DNA of 64,000 nt, taken from assembly GCF_017377395.1 (NCBI RefSeq), contig NZ_CP061800.1, positions 868,001 through 932,000 of the forward strand. The letters run 5' to 3'. The position numbers were made by a program, and so were the translations under genes. The notes below the pieces were generated by a model that did not search any database, was not told the origin of the DNA, and was given only the letters and a program-made list of their open reading frames with translations. Positions within the stretch are counted from its first letter, which is position 1. Each line of letters opens with the position of its first letter. The DNA comes from Desulfonema magnum (GTDB taxonomy: Bacteria > Desulfobacterota > Desulfobacteria > Desulfobacterales > 4be13). Shown in pieces: positions 7,852-15,675 of the stretch.

Positions 7852-8325
7852 ATGAAAGAAAAAATTACAATTTTAGTTATTTTTTTTCTTTTTTTCCCTA
7901 TGCTATTACATGCGGATGAGAAACTCGGACTCAGTAAAGGCCAGACTGTTTATGTGCCGGCTTACTCGCATATTTATAGCGGAAACAGTGAAAGACCTTT
8001 TTTATTGGCAGTGACATTAAGCATTAGAAATATTGATCCGAAACATCAGATCCAAATAACATCTGTTGACTATTATGCAACACAGGGGAAACATTTGAAG
8101 CATTTCTTAAATGAACCAAGAATATTAAAACCGCTTGGATCATTACGCTACATTATACCTGAAAAAGACAAAAGCGGAGGATCAGGTGCCAATTTCATAG
8201 TCGAATGGAAATCCGGCAAGTCTGTCAATTCGCCCATTGTCGAATGTATAATGATTGGCACACAGACTCAGCAGGGGGTTTCTTTTACATCCCGTGGTCG
8301 GGTAATTGTCACATCTGATGATTGA
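7852..8325 (+). CDS. DUF3124 exported protein
   Basis: 157 residues with a clear signal peptide (ITILVIFFLFFPMLLHADE, cleavage near residue 22). The mature part (SKGQTVYVPAYSHIYSG, LAVTLSIRNIDPKHQI, VEWKSGKSVNSPIVECIMIG, GVSFTSRGRVIV) matches DUF3124, a small beta-rich periplasmic family of unknown function. It may be co-transcribed with ribF. An imperfect palindrome (GCGGACAGGCGGGG / CCCCGCCTGTCGCTGAAGTCCGC, ~8361-8428) follows. Confidence 0.8.
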   Translation: MKEKITILVIFFLFFPMLLHADEKLGLSKGQTVYVPAYSHIYSGNSERPFLLAVTLSIRNIDPKHQIQITSVDYYATQGKHLKHFLNEPRILKPLGSLRYIIPEKDKSGGSGANFIVEWKSGKSVNSPIVECIMIGTQTQQGVSFTSRGRVIVTSDD

Positions 8326-8459
8326 ACTTATTGAACCTATTTAAAAATAATCCGTGGTTGCGGCGGACAGGCGGGGGCATCGGTAATGAGGTCAATTGGA
8401 AAACCCCGCCTGTCGCTGAAGTCCGCGCTATCTGACAACTAACAACTGGCAACTGACCT

Positions 8460-9524
8460 ATGAAAAAAAACATATTATTTTCCCTGATACTTGGAATAGG
8501 GGTATCTGCCGCGGGGCTTTATCTGGCATTCAGAAATGTGCCATTTTCTGAGCTGATTATTTATCTGACCTCCATAGATTATTTTTGGATATTACCCGCC
8601 GTACTGGCAGGCCTGATCAGTTTTATGCTGAGGGTGCTTCGGTGGCAGATCATTCTGGAATCATCACAAAAAATAAATTTCTGGGGAGCATTTCATCCCC
8701 TGATGATCGGTTTTATGTTAAACTGTATGCTCCCGGGCAGAGCCGGTGAGGTGGCAAGGCCGGTCATTCTGCAAAAAAAGAACAAGGTTCCTTTTTCCAC
8801 GGGGCTTGCGACCGTTGCCGCTGAAAGGGTTTTTGATATCAGTATCCTGATCATTTTTTTTTCAGTGGCCTTTGCAAGCGTGGAGATAGACCCGAACCTT
8901 AATATTCCTTTTGGTGATTACAATTTGAACCGGGAAACGCTGAAAATGATTGGCGGGGGCATGTTAAAGCTGACAGGGGTTCTGATTACCGGAATGATCA
9001 TGGTCAGTTTCAGCGGGACCCGGAGAATTATAAATGGCGGAATCATGGGAATCCCCTCCCTGTTTTTCTTTGCAGGACCTTCTTTTAAAACAAAAATAAA
9101 AGAGAAAATCTGCACCGTTCTGGTGGGATTTATGGAAAATTTCGCTTCAGGCTTTGCGCTTGTCAGATCCCCTAAAAAAATAGGGCTTTGTATTGGCCTT
9201 TCTGTTTTTGTCTGGGCGCTTCAGGCGCTTTCATATTATGTTTTCTCCCTGGGATGTCCCGGCATAGCGCTGTCATACACGAAGATCACCACGGTCATGC
9301 TCATCATATGTGTTTTCATAGCCCTTCCGTCTGTTCCGGGATTCTGGGGACTTTGGGAGGCCGGGGGGATTTTCGCGCTGTCTCTTTTCGGGGTTCTTTC
9401 AAAAGACGCTGCCGGTTATACACTGGCAAATCACGCAATTCAGGTTTTTCCTGTCATCATCGTCGGCTTTGTATCAGCTATGATAACCGGTGTGAATATT
9501 TGGCAGGTTTCATATGAAAAATAA
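8460..9524 (+). CDS. Lysylphosphatidylglycerol synthase TM-region/UPF0104 family protein
   Basis: 354 residues with about eight membrane segments, beginning ILFSLILGIGVSAAGLYLAF. The diagnostic segments are MLRVLRWQIILESSQ, MLNCMLPGRAGEVARPVIL (family motif with R-GE-RP) and the C-terminal LPSVPGFWGLWEAGG. The family comprises flippase-like integral proteins, including the membrane half of MprF; no catalytic synthase domain is present here. The substrate is unknown. It precedes def by 64 bp. Confidence 0.88.
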   Translation: MKKNILFSLILGIGVSAAGLYLAFRNVPFSELIIYLTSIDYFWILPAVLAGLISFMLRVLRWQIILESSQKINFWGAFHPLMIGFMLNCMLPGRAGEVARPVILQKKNKVPFSTGLATVAAERVFDISILIIFFSVAFASVEIDPNLNIPFGDYNLNRETLKMIGGGMLKLTGVLITGMIMVSFSGTRRIINGGIMGIPSLFFFAGPSFKTKIKEKICTVLVGFMENFASGFALVRSPKKIGLCIGLSVFVWALQALSYYVFSLGCPGIALSYTKITTVMLIICVFIALPSVPGFWGLWEAGGIFALSLFGVLSKDAAGYTLANHAIQVFPVIIVGFVSAMITGVNIWQVSYEK

Positions 9525-9588
9525 GTGTCTGGTGTCTGGTAGAAAGAAATTCACCAAACGCCAGAATAACCAGGAAAGGTAATTAACT

Positions 9589-10104
9589 ATGGAGCTACTT
9601 GACATCGTAACATATCCTGATAAGTTCCTCAGACAGCCCTCAAAACCGGTTGAGAATATAAATGAAGGAATTCAGGAGCTTATTAACAATATGGCCTTCA
9701 CCATGTATCAGGCCCCCGGCGCCGGGCTGGCTGCCATACAGGTCGGGAGCGACAAAAGTATTATTATTTATGATGATCTGCCATGGGAAGAAAAGCAGTC
9801 TTTACAGGTGATTATAAATCCGAAAATTATTAAGAGTGAGGGGGCTATTGTTTCAGAAAATGAAGGATGTCTCAGCGTTCCGGATTTTAAGGCAGATGTA
9901 AAACGGTCAGCCGCTGTTCTTGTGGAAGGGACTGACAGAGAGGGAAAGCCGCTGAGAATAGAAAGAGAAGATTTTCTGGCCATTGTGTTACAGCATGAGA
10001 TTGATCATCTGAACGGAACATTATTTATAGATCGTATTAGCGCGCTCAAGAGAGAGATGTATAAAAGGCGCGTGAAAAAACAATTAAAAAAAGATAAAAA
10101 ATAA
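9589..10104 (+). CDS. def: Peptide deformylase
   Basis: 171 residues. Removes the formyl group from nascent N-terminal methionine. All three family motifs are present: GLAAIQ (46-51), EGCLS (92-96, metal ligand C94) and QHEIDH (metal ligands H136 and H140, catalytic E137). The lysine-rich C-terminal tail is common. It is followed by fmt, which makes the formyl-Met-tRNA substrate chain, a classic def-fmt arrangement here split by a 128-bp miniature element. Confidence 0.97.
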   Translation: MELLDIVTYPDKFLRQPSKPVENINEGIQELINNMAFTMYQAPGAGLAAIQVGSDKSIIIYDDLPWEEKQSLQVIINPKIIKSEGAIVSENEGCLSVPDFKADVKRSAAVLVEGTDREGKPLRIEREDFLAIVLQHEIDHLNGTLFIDRISALKREMYKRRVKKQLKKDKK

Positions 10105-10153
10105 GGTAAAAATTCCGTGTCTGAAAACAGGGATTTTTGTTCCGAAAACAATG

Positions 10154-10281
10154 GTTCGGGCAGTTTTTGAAGATGAAAACGGTATAAAAATATAACCTGC
10201 TGAAAATAAAGGATGTATTTTTTTCAGATCGGAAAACCTTAAATTCTTTAAAATCAATTGATTAGAATAAACTGTCCGAAC
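10154..10281. repeat. Miniature element with GTTCGGGCAGTTTTT ends
   Basis: The ends are GTTCGGGCAGTTTTT and the complement of GTTCGGACAGTTT. The AT-rich interior contains TATAAAAATATAACCTGCTG and AAAATCAATTGATTA. A sister copy with the same interior lies at 12507-12628. The right end abuts the fmt start region, so it supplies fmt's immediate leader. Confidence 0.7.
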
Positions 10282-10295
10282 TGTTGCGAAAAAAA

Positions 10296-11237
10296 ATGGA
10301 TAAAAAATTTAAAATTATATTCATGGGCACCCCGGATTTCGCAGTGCCCGCTTTGGAAGCCCTTCATCAGAATGGTTATGATGTCGCTTTGGTGATCACC
10401 CAGCCGGATCGTCCCAAAGGACGGGGACGCAAGCTGCTTCCTCCGCCTGTGAAGGAAACGGCCGTAAAACTGGGATATGACATTATCCAGCCTGAGACCA
10501 TGAAAGGCGATGAAATTGCAGGCCATATCAGAGAACTCAGACCGGACCTGTTCGTGGTGGTCGCTTTCGGACATATTCTTCCCAGGCGTCTTCTTGATTT
10601 ACCGCGTATCGGGCCAATTAACATTCACGCATCGCTGCTTCCCAAATACCGCGGTTCTGCACCGATTCAGCGGGCTGTCATCAACGGGGAAAAAGAAAGC
10701 GGTGTTACCACCATGTTTATGGATGAGGGCATGGATACAGGTGATATTCTTTTATCTGAAAAAACTGAAATTACCGCGGATGACACATCTGCTTCTCTGC
10801 ATGATCGTCTTGCTATTCTCGGGGCAAATCTTCTGATAAAAACATTAAAGGGATTTGAAGCAGGAAACATCGTTCCTGTTCCCCAGAATCATGATCAGGC
10901 CACCGGTGCCCCTTTGCTGAATAAAAAGGATGGTCATATTGATTGGAAAAAGCCTGCCAAAATGCTTGACCCGTTCATCCGCGGGATGACGCCGTGGCCC
11001 GGGGCTTTTACTTTTCACGGGGATAAACGTCTCAAAATTTTCAAAGCTGTGCCTGTTCCGCTTGATACAGATGATCCCCCCGGCACTGTCATCAGAAGCT
11101 TTCCTGATGAACTCCGGGTTGCAACCGGAAAAGACGCTTTGTCTGTTCTGGAAATTCAGGGCGCGTCAGGAAAACGGCTTTCAATCAGAGATTTCCTCCG
11201 AGGGTATGATATCCCTCCGGGGACAGTTTTATGCTGA
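10296..11237 (+). CDS. fmt: Methionyl-tRNA formyltransferase
   Basis: Transfers a formyl group from 10-formyl-THF to Met-tRNAi. I use ATG 10296 (313 residues) rather than the in-frame TTG at 10284. The N-terminal domain starts KIIFMGTPDFAVPALEAL and carries the catalytic stretch GPINIHASLLPKYRGSAPI and GVTTMFMDEGMDTGDIL. The C-terminal tRNA-binding domain has WKKPAKMLDPFIRGMTPWPG. A hairpin terminator follows at once. Confidence 0.96.
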   Translation: MDKKFKIIFMGTPDFAVPALEALHQNGYDVALVITQPDRPKGRGRKLLPPPVKETAVKLGYDIIQPETMKGDEIAGHIRELRPDLFVVVAFGHILPRRLLDLPRIGPINIHASLLPKYRGSAPIQRAVINGEKESGVTTMFMDEGMDTGDILLSEKTEITADDTSASLHDRLAILGANLLIKTLKGFEAGNIVPVPQNHDQATGAPLLNKKDGHIDWKKPAKMLDPFIRGMTPWPGAFTFHGDKRLKIFKAVPVPLDTDDPPGTVIRSFPDELRVATGKDALSVLEIQGASGKRLSIRDFLRGYDIPPGTVLC

Positions 11238-11249
11238 TCCGCGAGGTTC

Positions 11250-11287
11250 AGACCTGCGAGGTTTTGAAAACCTCGCAGGTCTTTTTA
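11250..11287 (+). terminator. Palindromic terminator after fmt
   Basis: AGACCTGCGAGGTTTTGAAA is the left half of a 33-bp near-perfect palindrome followed by TTTTT. The same palindrome family recurs at 15604, 17988, 52645 and 63241, so it is a mobile or amplified repeat reused as a terminator. Confidence 0.7.
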
Positions 11288-11512
11288 AAAGCTGTCTGAG
11301 TTCTGAAAGCCTTTGAAAGATAAAGACAGCATCTTCTGTTCTGATGTTTCCGTGTCCGTGTGTGTCCGCGACACCCTTGATTTTTCCGGAATATGTCCCG
11401 CAGACCACAACTAAAAGGCCAACCGCTTCCCATCCCCGTCAAAATCATCTTTTGGTCTGACATATTCGACAGCAGATTGAAAATGTTCGGAATTTTCCTA
11501 AGCGCATGTTTG

Positions 11513-11978
11513 AAAAGCCCCGTGGGGACGGCATATTGTGTAGCACAAGATAGCCTGTTCCTGAGTCCCGTGGGGACGACATATTTGTAGCACAGGAGAA
11601 GCCTGCACCCTTCTGAGTCCCGTGGGGACGGCATATTTGTAGCACAGGGGAAGCCGCCCCCCTGAGTCCCGTGGGGACGGCATATTTGTAGCACAGGGGA
11701 AGCCGCACCCCAGAGTCCCGTGGGGACGGCATATTTGTAGCACAGGGGAAGCCGCACCCCAGAGTCCCGTGGGGACGGCATATCGGGGCTATAAATATGC
11801 CGTCCCCACGGGACTATAAAAAACACGGGGCATATCATTGCTGCAAATATGCCGTCCCTACGGGACTAAAAAACACGGGACATATCATTACTGCAAATAT
11901 GCCGTCCCTACGGGACTAAAAAACACGGGACATATCATTGCTACAAATATGCCGTCCCTACGGGACTAAAAAACACCC
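11513..11978. repeat. Converging array of 50-bp tandem repeats
   Basis: Six units of 49-51 bp run forward from ~11513 (core GAGTCCCGTGGGGACGGCAT, then ATTTGTAGCACAGGGGAAGC). After ~11785 four units of ~50 bp run in the opposite orientation (AAATATGCCGTCCCTACGGG, then ACTAAAAAACACGGGACAT). The two arms share only the ~25-bp self-complementary core AGTCCCGTNGGGACGGCATA; the inter-core sequences are arm-specific and nearly identical between units. Not a CRISPR. Short frames such as PVGTAYL read from it are spurious. Confidence 0.85.
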
Positions 11979-12051
11979 TCACAGGAAAGGAGACACTAAT
12001 GATTTTAAACATGAAAACATACTGCCTTACCATTTTTTTTGATGGCACGCT

Positions 12052-12450
12052 GTGGCTTATGCCACACAGCTTCTCATTGACCACGCCAGAAAAAAGGATG
12101 TGCTGATGGTGTTTATCCTCAGCGAATGGCTGATCATTTTCATTGCCTTTGGCTTTTCGCTGCTTGAATATTTCCTGTTTTGGAGAATACCGAACATCTC
12201 TGAACATCTCAATATCCAATCGTCATCTCCGTTTCTTGCTCCGGGTGTTGCATTTATCAGTTCTTTTTTTCTCACCGTTATCATGTTTCTCGGAGCGGTT
12301 TGCCTTGCATCAATGGCTGGCTATCTGTTTGCGGACTTCAGCCTTGTTTTTTCAGGTATTCTCGTCAGCGGAATTCTTTGCATTGCTTATCTGTTCAGGC
12401 AAATTTTTAGCAGCGAAATGAAGGGGGCGGAATCGGGGGAGAGTCTGTGA
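12052..12450 (+). CDS. Small hydrophobic membrane protein, start uncertain
   Basis: 132 residues from a GTG. Three hydrophobic stretches are visible: VLMVFILSEWLIIFIAFGFS, VAFISSFFLTVIMFLGAVC and FSGILVSGILCIAYLF. The best start signal is elsewhere: GGAAAGGAG upstream of an ATG at 11999 in another frame, encoding MILNMKTYCLTIFF up to an 8-T run at 12033-12040. A single-base slip there would join the two frames into one ~150-residue protein, so this may be a frameshifted gene or a phase-variable one. I do not recognise the family. Confidence 0.45.
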   Translation: MAYATQLLIDHARKKDVLMVFILSEWLIIFIAFGFSLLEYFLFWRIPNISEHLNIQSSSPFLAPGVAFISSFFLTVIMFLGAVCLASMAGYLFADFSLVFSGILVSGILCIAYLFRQIFSSEMKGAESGESL

Positions 12451-12506
12451 AGCATTGAGGCTGTGGGCGGCAAAAGTACAAGGAAAGGGGATAAGAAAAG
12501 GAAAAT

Positions 12507-12628
12507 GTTCGTTTTTTGAAAATTAAGAAGATATAAAAATATAACCTTCTGAAAATAAAGGCTTTGATTTTTAAAACCGAACATTGCCAAATCCTATAAA
12601 ATCAATTGGTTATAAAAACTGTCCGAAC
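12507..12628. repeat. Second copy of the GTTCGG-ended miniature element
   Basis: Shares ATATAAAAATATAACCTTCTG, AAAATCAATTGGTTATAA and the right end AACTGTCCGAAC with 10154-10281. The left end is eroded (GTTCGTTTTTTGA). It lies between the small membrane protein and a strong promoter-like sequence. Confidence 0.65.
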
Positions 12629-12663
12629 TATTGACTTATCATAGTAAAAATCTACAAAAGTTC

Positions 12664-12692
12664 TTGACATTTAATATCCATCCTGTTAATAA
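12664..12692 (+). promoter_or_regulatory. Strong promoter-like sequence
   Basis: TTGACA (12664-12669), 17-bp spacer, TAATAA (12687-12692). It faces a ~500-bp stretch without a convincing gene and may drive the lipoprotein gene at 13233 or be a relic. Confidence 0.5.
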
Positions 12693-13200
12693 ACGAAATT
12701 TATTAAGAATAATCTTATTACGTCGTTGCTTTTTAATTGTATATTTTTATCATCAGGAGGTTAGGATACTTTTCAGAGTTTTCTATGCAACCTATTGAGA
12801 ATAAAACATTATGCATCGTAAAGCTTCTGTGCGATGATGAGTCTGACCGCCCCTCGGACGCTTGTTTTCCGGGAACACTGACAGCGGAAAAGAGCGAGGG
12901 CCAGACCGTCCATGGCCATACACAACAGGTGAAAGCCTACCGATACCACCTTCCGAAACCCGTATTTTCCAACCGTCATATATTGTTTGTGATAGCTGGA
13001 ACACATCTCGATTTCCTATCGTTCTTTATACGCCTTGTGAATTCTCACCGTATCGTAAAATTTTTTGTTGCATATAAGACCCTCGTAAACAATTTTTTCC
13101 TTTCTCAGCCTGAGCGGCGTATCACAGGAAACACCTTTCCGTCAACTTGATGCTGTTCGCATCTTCTGATAACAAGGGTGTTCATCCTGTAAACTGGAAA
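12693..13200. other. Region without a convincing gene
   Basis: Short frames occur on both strands (137 codons forward, ~65 codons reverse), but none has a credible start signal, recognisable motif or signal peptide. The reverse-strand frames overlap in two registers, as in a frameshifted relic. I cannot assign a family. Region 13470-13790 is likewise empty apart from the AGGAGG ahead of the next gene. Confidence 0.4.
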
Positions 13201-13232
13201 TAAGTATTAACTATCTGACTTATTATAAAAAA

Positions 13233-13469
13233 ATGAAAAAACAAATAATGATTTGCCTTACCATCGCATGGGTAGTTTGCTCTGGATGCGGAAGACTGTT
13301 GTCAAAAACACCTCCGTTTTACACTACCGGCATATACGCCGGAACCAGAGTTGACGTCGGTATTATTAGCAGTGGCGGAGAAGGATTGGTGTTTCTTCTG
13401 GATTTGCCTTTTAGCGTAGTGGCAGATACGATTATGTTGCCAAAAGATATTTATGACAAACAGAACTAA
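13233..13469 (+). CDS. YceK/YidQ-family lipoprotein
   Basis: 78 residues. A lipoprotein signal ends in the lipobox VCSGC, so the mature protein starts at a lipidated Cys. The short body (FYTTGIYAGTRVDVGIISS, FLLDLPFSVVADTIMLPKDI) matches the YceK/YidQ (DUF1375) family. In particular, LPFSVVADTIMLPKD is the conserved C-terminal motif. It is probably anchored in the outer or inner membrane; function is unknown. Confidence 0.85.
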   Translation: MKKQIMICLTIAWVVCSGCGRLLSKTPPFYTTGIYAGTRVDVGIISSGGEGLVFLLDLPFSVVADTIMLPKDIYDKQN

Positions 13470-13790
13470 CCGATAATATCCAAATCTACAGAGAGATATA
13501 AGAAAAAAAGTATTGCGGACAGTTTGACAACCGTCGCTGATCCGAACAGGCTTCTGTTACAGGAATGCCGGGACCTCATCTTCTGGCAAAGATTGTCTGA
13601 TTTTTTTCCAAAACAGTTTGATAGCCGCGATTTTTGACAGCATGTTAAGGAGGGATGCGTTCATGAATTATTCATTCTTCGATCCTTAGAGCGGAATTCG
13701 GCATTGTTGATTTCAATTATCAGAATTAATTAGGCTGTAATTCACTGACAATTCAGGTTTTTTTGATAATCTGATAATAAGGAGGAAAGA

Positions 13791-14582
13791 ATGAGGCTGA
13801 TATCGTTCATTACTTTTTTGGTATTATTGTTTATTTTTCCACTTTTTCCTTTTAACGCGGACGCAGGCAAAAGGAACACCGAATATTTCAGTTCTCCCCG
13901 GTCCTATCAGGTGATACGGGGTGTGAATTACCGCACCTCGCCAGATAAAAATTCTCCGAAATACGGAACCTTGAAAAAAGGTCAGACCGTAATGGTCAGC
14001 GGCATTGTAAAGGGCTGGTATCAGATAGTACTTCAGGACGGAGGAAATGCTTACGCCTGGAATACATATCTGGAGCCGGTCAGCGGAGGATTCTCCACCC
14101 CAGTCCGGCAGTCTTATTCCTCAAAATCAGCTTCAAAATTCGGAAGTGTGTGTCCCAATCCTTCCTATCCCTGTTCCACATCTGATTACACTTTCAGACC
14201 ATATGAACTCTCCTTTATTCTTCCTAACGAACTCAAATGGCGAAACATTTACAAATCGGTCTCCTTTTACGCTATTCTTCTCAAGAGCATAAAGACTGTT
14301 CCTGCCGAGGAGCATGACGATGAATGCTCAGGATATTTTTCAGAAACTGATCGTCTGAGAGTGCAGGCAATGTTTCCAAGTCACAAGGTCTTTGCATCAA
14401 GGTTCGGATGCCATGATTTTGTCTATTATACCAACACGAACGAAAAATACAATTTTCTGGCTGTTTATGGCGGAAAAACAAAACCCGAGGCTCAGAATGT
14501 TCTTGCCAAAGTTCGGCGTACTGGGCGGTTTTCCGGATCCAATATAAGAAAAATGCAGGTTGTACTCGATTATGGTGATTAA
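13791..14582 (+). CDS. Exported SH3b-domain protein
   Basis: 263 residues. Signal peptide LISFITFLVLLFIFPLFPF ends near AGKRN. A bacterial SH3 domain follows (residues ~40-97: YQVIRGVNYRTSPDKNSPKY, GTLKKGQTVMVSGIVKGWYQ), nearly identical to that of the protein at 15676. The C-terminal ~150 residues (YELSFILPNELKWRNIYKSV, SGYFSETDRLRVQAMFPSHK, FNFLAVYGGKTKPEAQNVLA) belong to no family I know. SH3b domains usually bind peptidoglycan or peptides, so a periplasmic envelope role is likely. RBS AGGAGG. Confidence 0.8.
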   Translation: MRLISFITFLVLLFIFPLFPFNADAGKRNTEYFSSPRSYQVIRGVNYRTSPDKNSPKYGTLKKGQTVMVSGIVKGWYQIVLQDGGNAYAWNTYLEPVSGGFSTPVRQSYSSKSASKFGSVCPNPSYPCSTSDYTFRPYELSFILPNELKWRNIYKSVSFYAILLKSIKTVPAEEHDDECSGYFSETDRLRVQAMFPSHKVFASRFGCHDFVYYTNTNEKYNFLAVYGGKTKPEAQNVLAKVRRTGRFSGSNIRKMQVVLDYGD

Positions 14583-14667
14583 AATCGCTGTTCGGAATAA
14601 AAGAATAAAACAACAAGGCGTTCTGACAGGAAAATCGGGATACTCGTATATCCGTAAAATGGAAATT

Positions 14668-14815
14668 CCCCTTTTGAAGGCAATACTGTTGACTTAATAG
14701 CAGGCGAATTTCTCCGGAGTGCGAAAAATGCTTTTTCGCAATTGCAAAAATAAAATTTTTGCACTCCGGATCCGCCCGGAACTTCTTAAGTCAACAGCAT
14801 TGCCCTTTGAAGGGG
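14668..14815. repeat. Nested inverted-repeat element, 148 bp
   Basis: The outer arms GGCAATACTGTTGACTTAA and TTAAGTCAACAGCATTGCC enclose inner arms TCCGGAGTGC and GCACTCCGGA around an AT-rich, partly palindromic centre. It encodes nothing. It is followed by a small ACTCCTTCAAAGGAGGAG palindrome at ~14851. Confidence 0.7.
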
Positions 14816-15004
14816 GCAGGAGAGATGTAAGTGCCTGAAAAACACATCCCCACTCCTTCAAAGGAGGAGCTTCCGATATTTTTCATCTGCTGATATGAGG
14901 GAATCTCCTTCTTATCAAAAGCGTATGTTGTTTTATAACCCATCTTGTTATCTGTCACTTGCTCAGTTGGCAAGCGTATAGCTATCAAGTTTTATATATT
15001 TTTG

Positions 15005-15127
15005 CTGTGTACAGGACAGAAAAGATAAGTGCCGGAGAAACCCGGCTTTTTCCGACAGGGGAAACCCGCCTCATCCGGGGAAAAAAGCCGGGTTTCTTTG
15101 CCGCCTGTTTTTTTGTCCTGTACACAG
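15005..15127. repeat. Second copy of the CTGTGTACAGGACA-ended element
   Basis: Same termini and the same inner AAACCCGGCTTTTTCC / GGAAAAAAGCCGGGTTTC pair as 1661-1785. It lies directly upstream of the gene at 15163. Confidence 0.8.
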
Positions 15128-15162
15128 ATATTTTTTAATCTTTCATACAAAAAGGAGAAAAG

Positions 15163-15576
15163 ATGAAACAACTCAAAATCATGATTGTTTTAATCGCGTT
15201 TTTGGCATTGGCATTAGTTGTTCCATATGTTGCAAATGCTCAGGATTGCACTGCCCAGATTAATACAGGGGTGTGGTATCACTGGACGTCTTACAAAGGT
15301 GGAAAATTGTACAATACCGGAGCATTTAAGTTTACTGGCACTTATGAACAGGGCGGGGACGAACTCAGGGTCATTCAGTACGGTGACAAAGACAAGGAAA
15401 CAAGATATCTCAGGGGAAAACATGGCAGAAACTGGTTTGCGATTTATAACCCCAAATCAGGAGAAAGATGGGAAACAAGCAAAACTTCATGCAAAGGAAA
15501 AGTCATGACCGGTGCCATATGGGTTAACGGAAAAGTGAAATATACCTTCACACTCGACACAGGGAGAACCCGTTAA
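15163..15576 (+). CDS. Small secreted protein of unknown function
   Basis: 137 residues. Signal peptide IVLIAFLALALVVPYVANA, cleaved before QDCTAQ. The mature part is rich in Gly, Lys, Trp and Tyr (NTGVWYHWTSYKGGKLYNTG, RYLRGKHGRNWFAIYNPKSG) and has two Cys that could form a disulfide. It has beta-strand character and no family I recognise. RBS AAGGAG. Followed by a palindromic terminator at 15604. Its position between two SH3b paralogues suggests an envelope role, but this is only context. Confidence 0.7.
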   Translation: MKQLKIMIVLIAFLALALVVPYVANAQDCTAQINTGVWYHWTSYKGGKLYNTGAFKFTGTYEQGGDELRVIQYGDKDKETRYLRGKHGRNWFAIYNPKSGERWETSKTSCKGKVMTGAIWVNGKVKYTFTLDTGRTR

Positions 15577-15603
15577 TGTCCATTTGTATTGAGACGCAGT
15601 ATC

Positions 15604-15636
15604 AGACCTCCGAATTTTTCAGAACTTCGGAGGTCT
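15604..15636 (+). terminator. Palindromic terminator-like repeat
   Basis: AGACCTCCGAATTTTTCAGA pairs with its continuation as a 33-bp palindrome. Same family as 11250 and 17988, with more mismatches in the loop. Confidence 0.55.
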
Positions 15637-15675
15637 TATCGCCAGACCCGTTAGAAAACAGAAGGAGGAAAAAAG

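Noticed and set aside
11513..11978. Possible CRISPR array (regular 50-bp period with conserved cores)
   Set aside because: The sequences between cores are nearly identical within each arm, the array reverses orientation in the middle, and no cas gene is in the window.
12737..13150. 137-codon + strand frame and overlapping reverse frames as a transposase relic
   Set aside because: I could not identify any transposase motif in either direction, so no gene is called.
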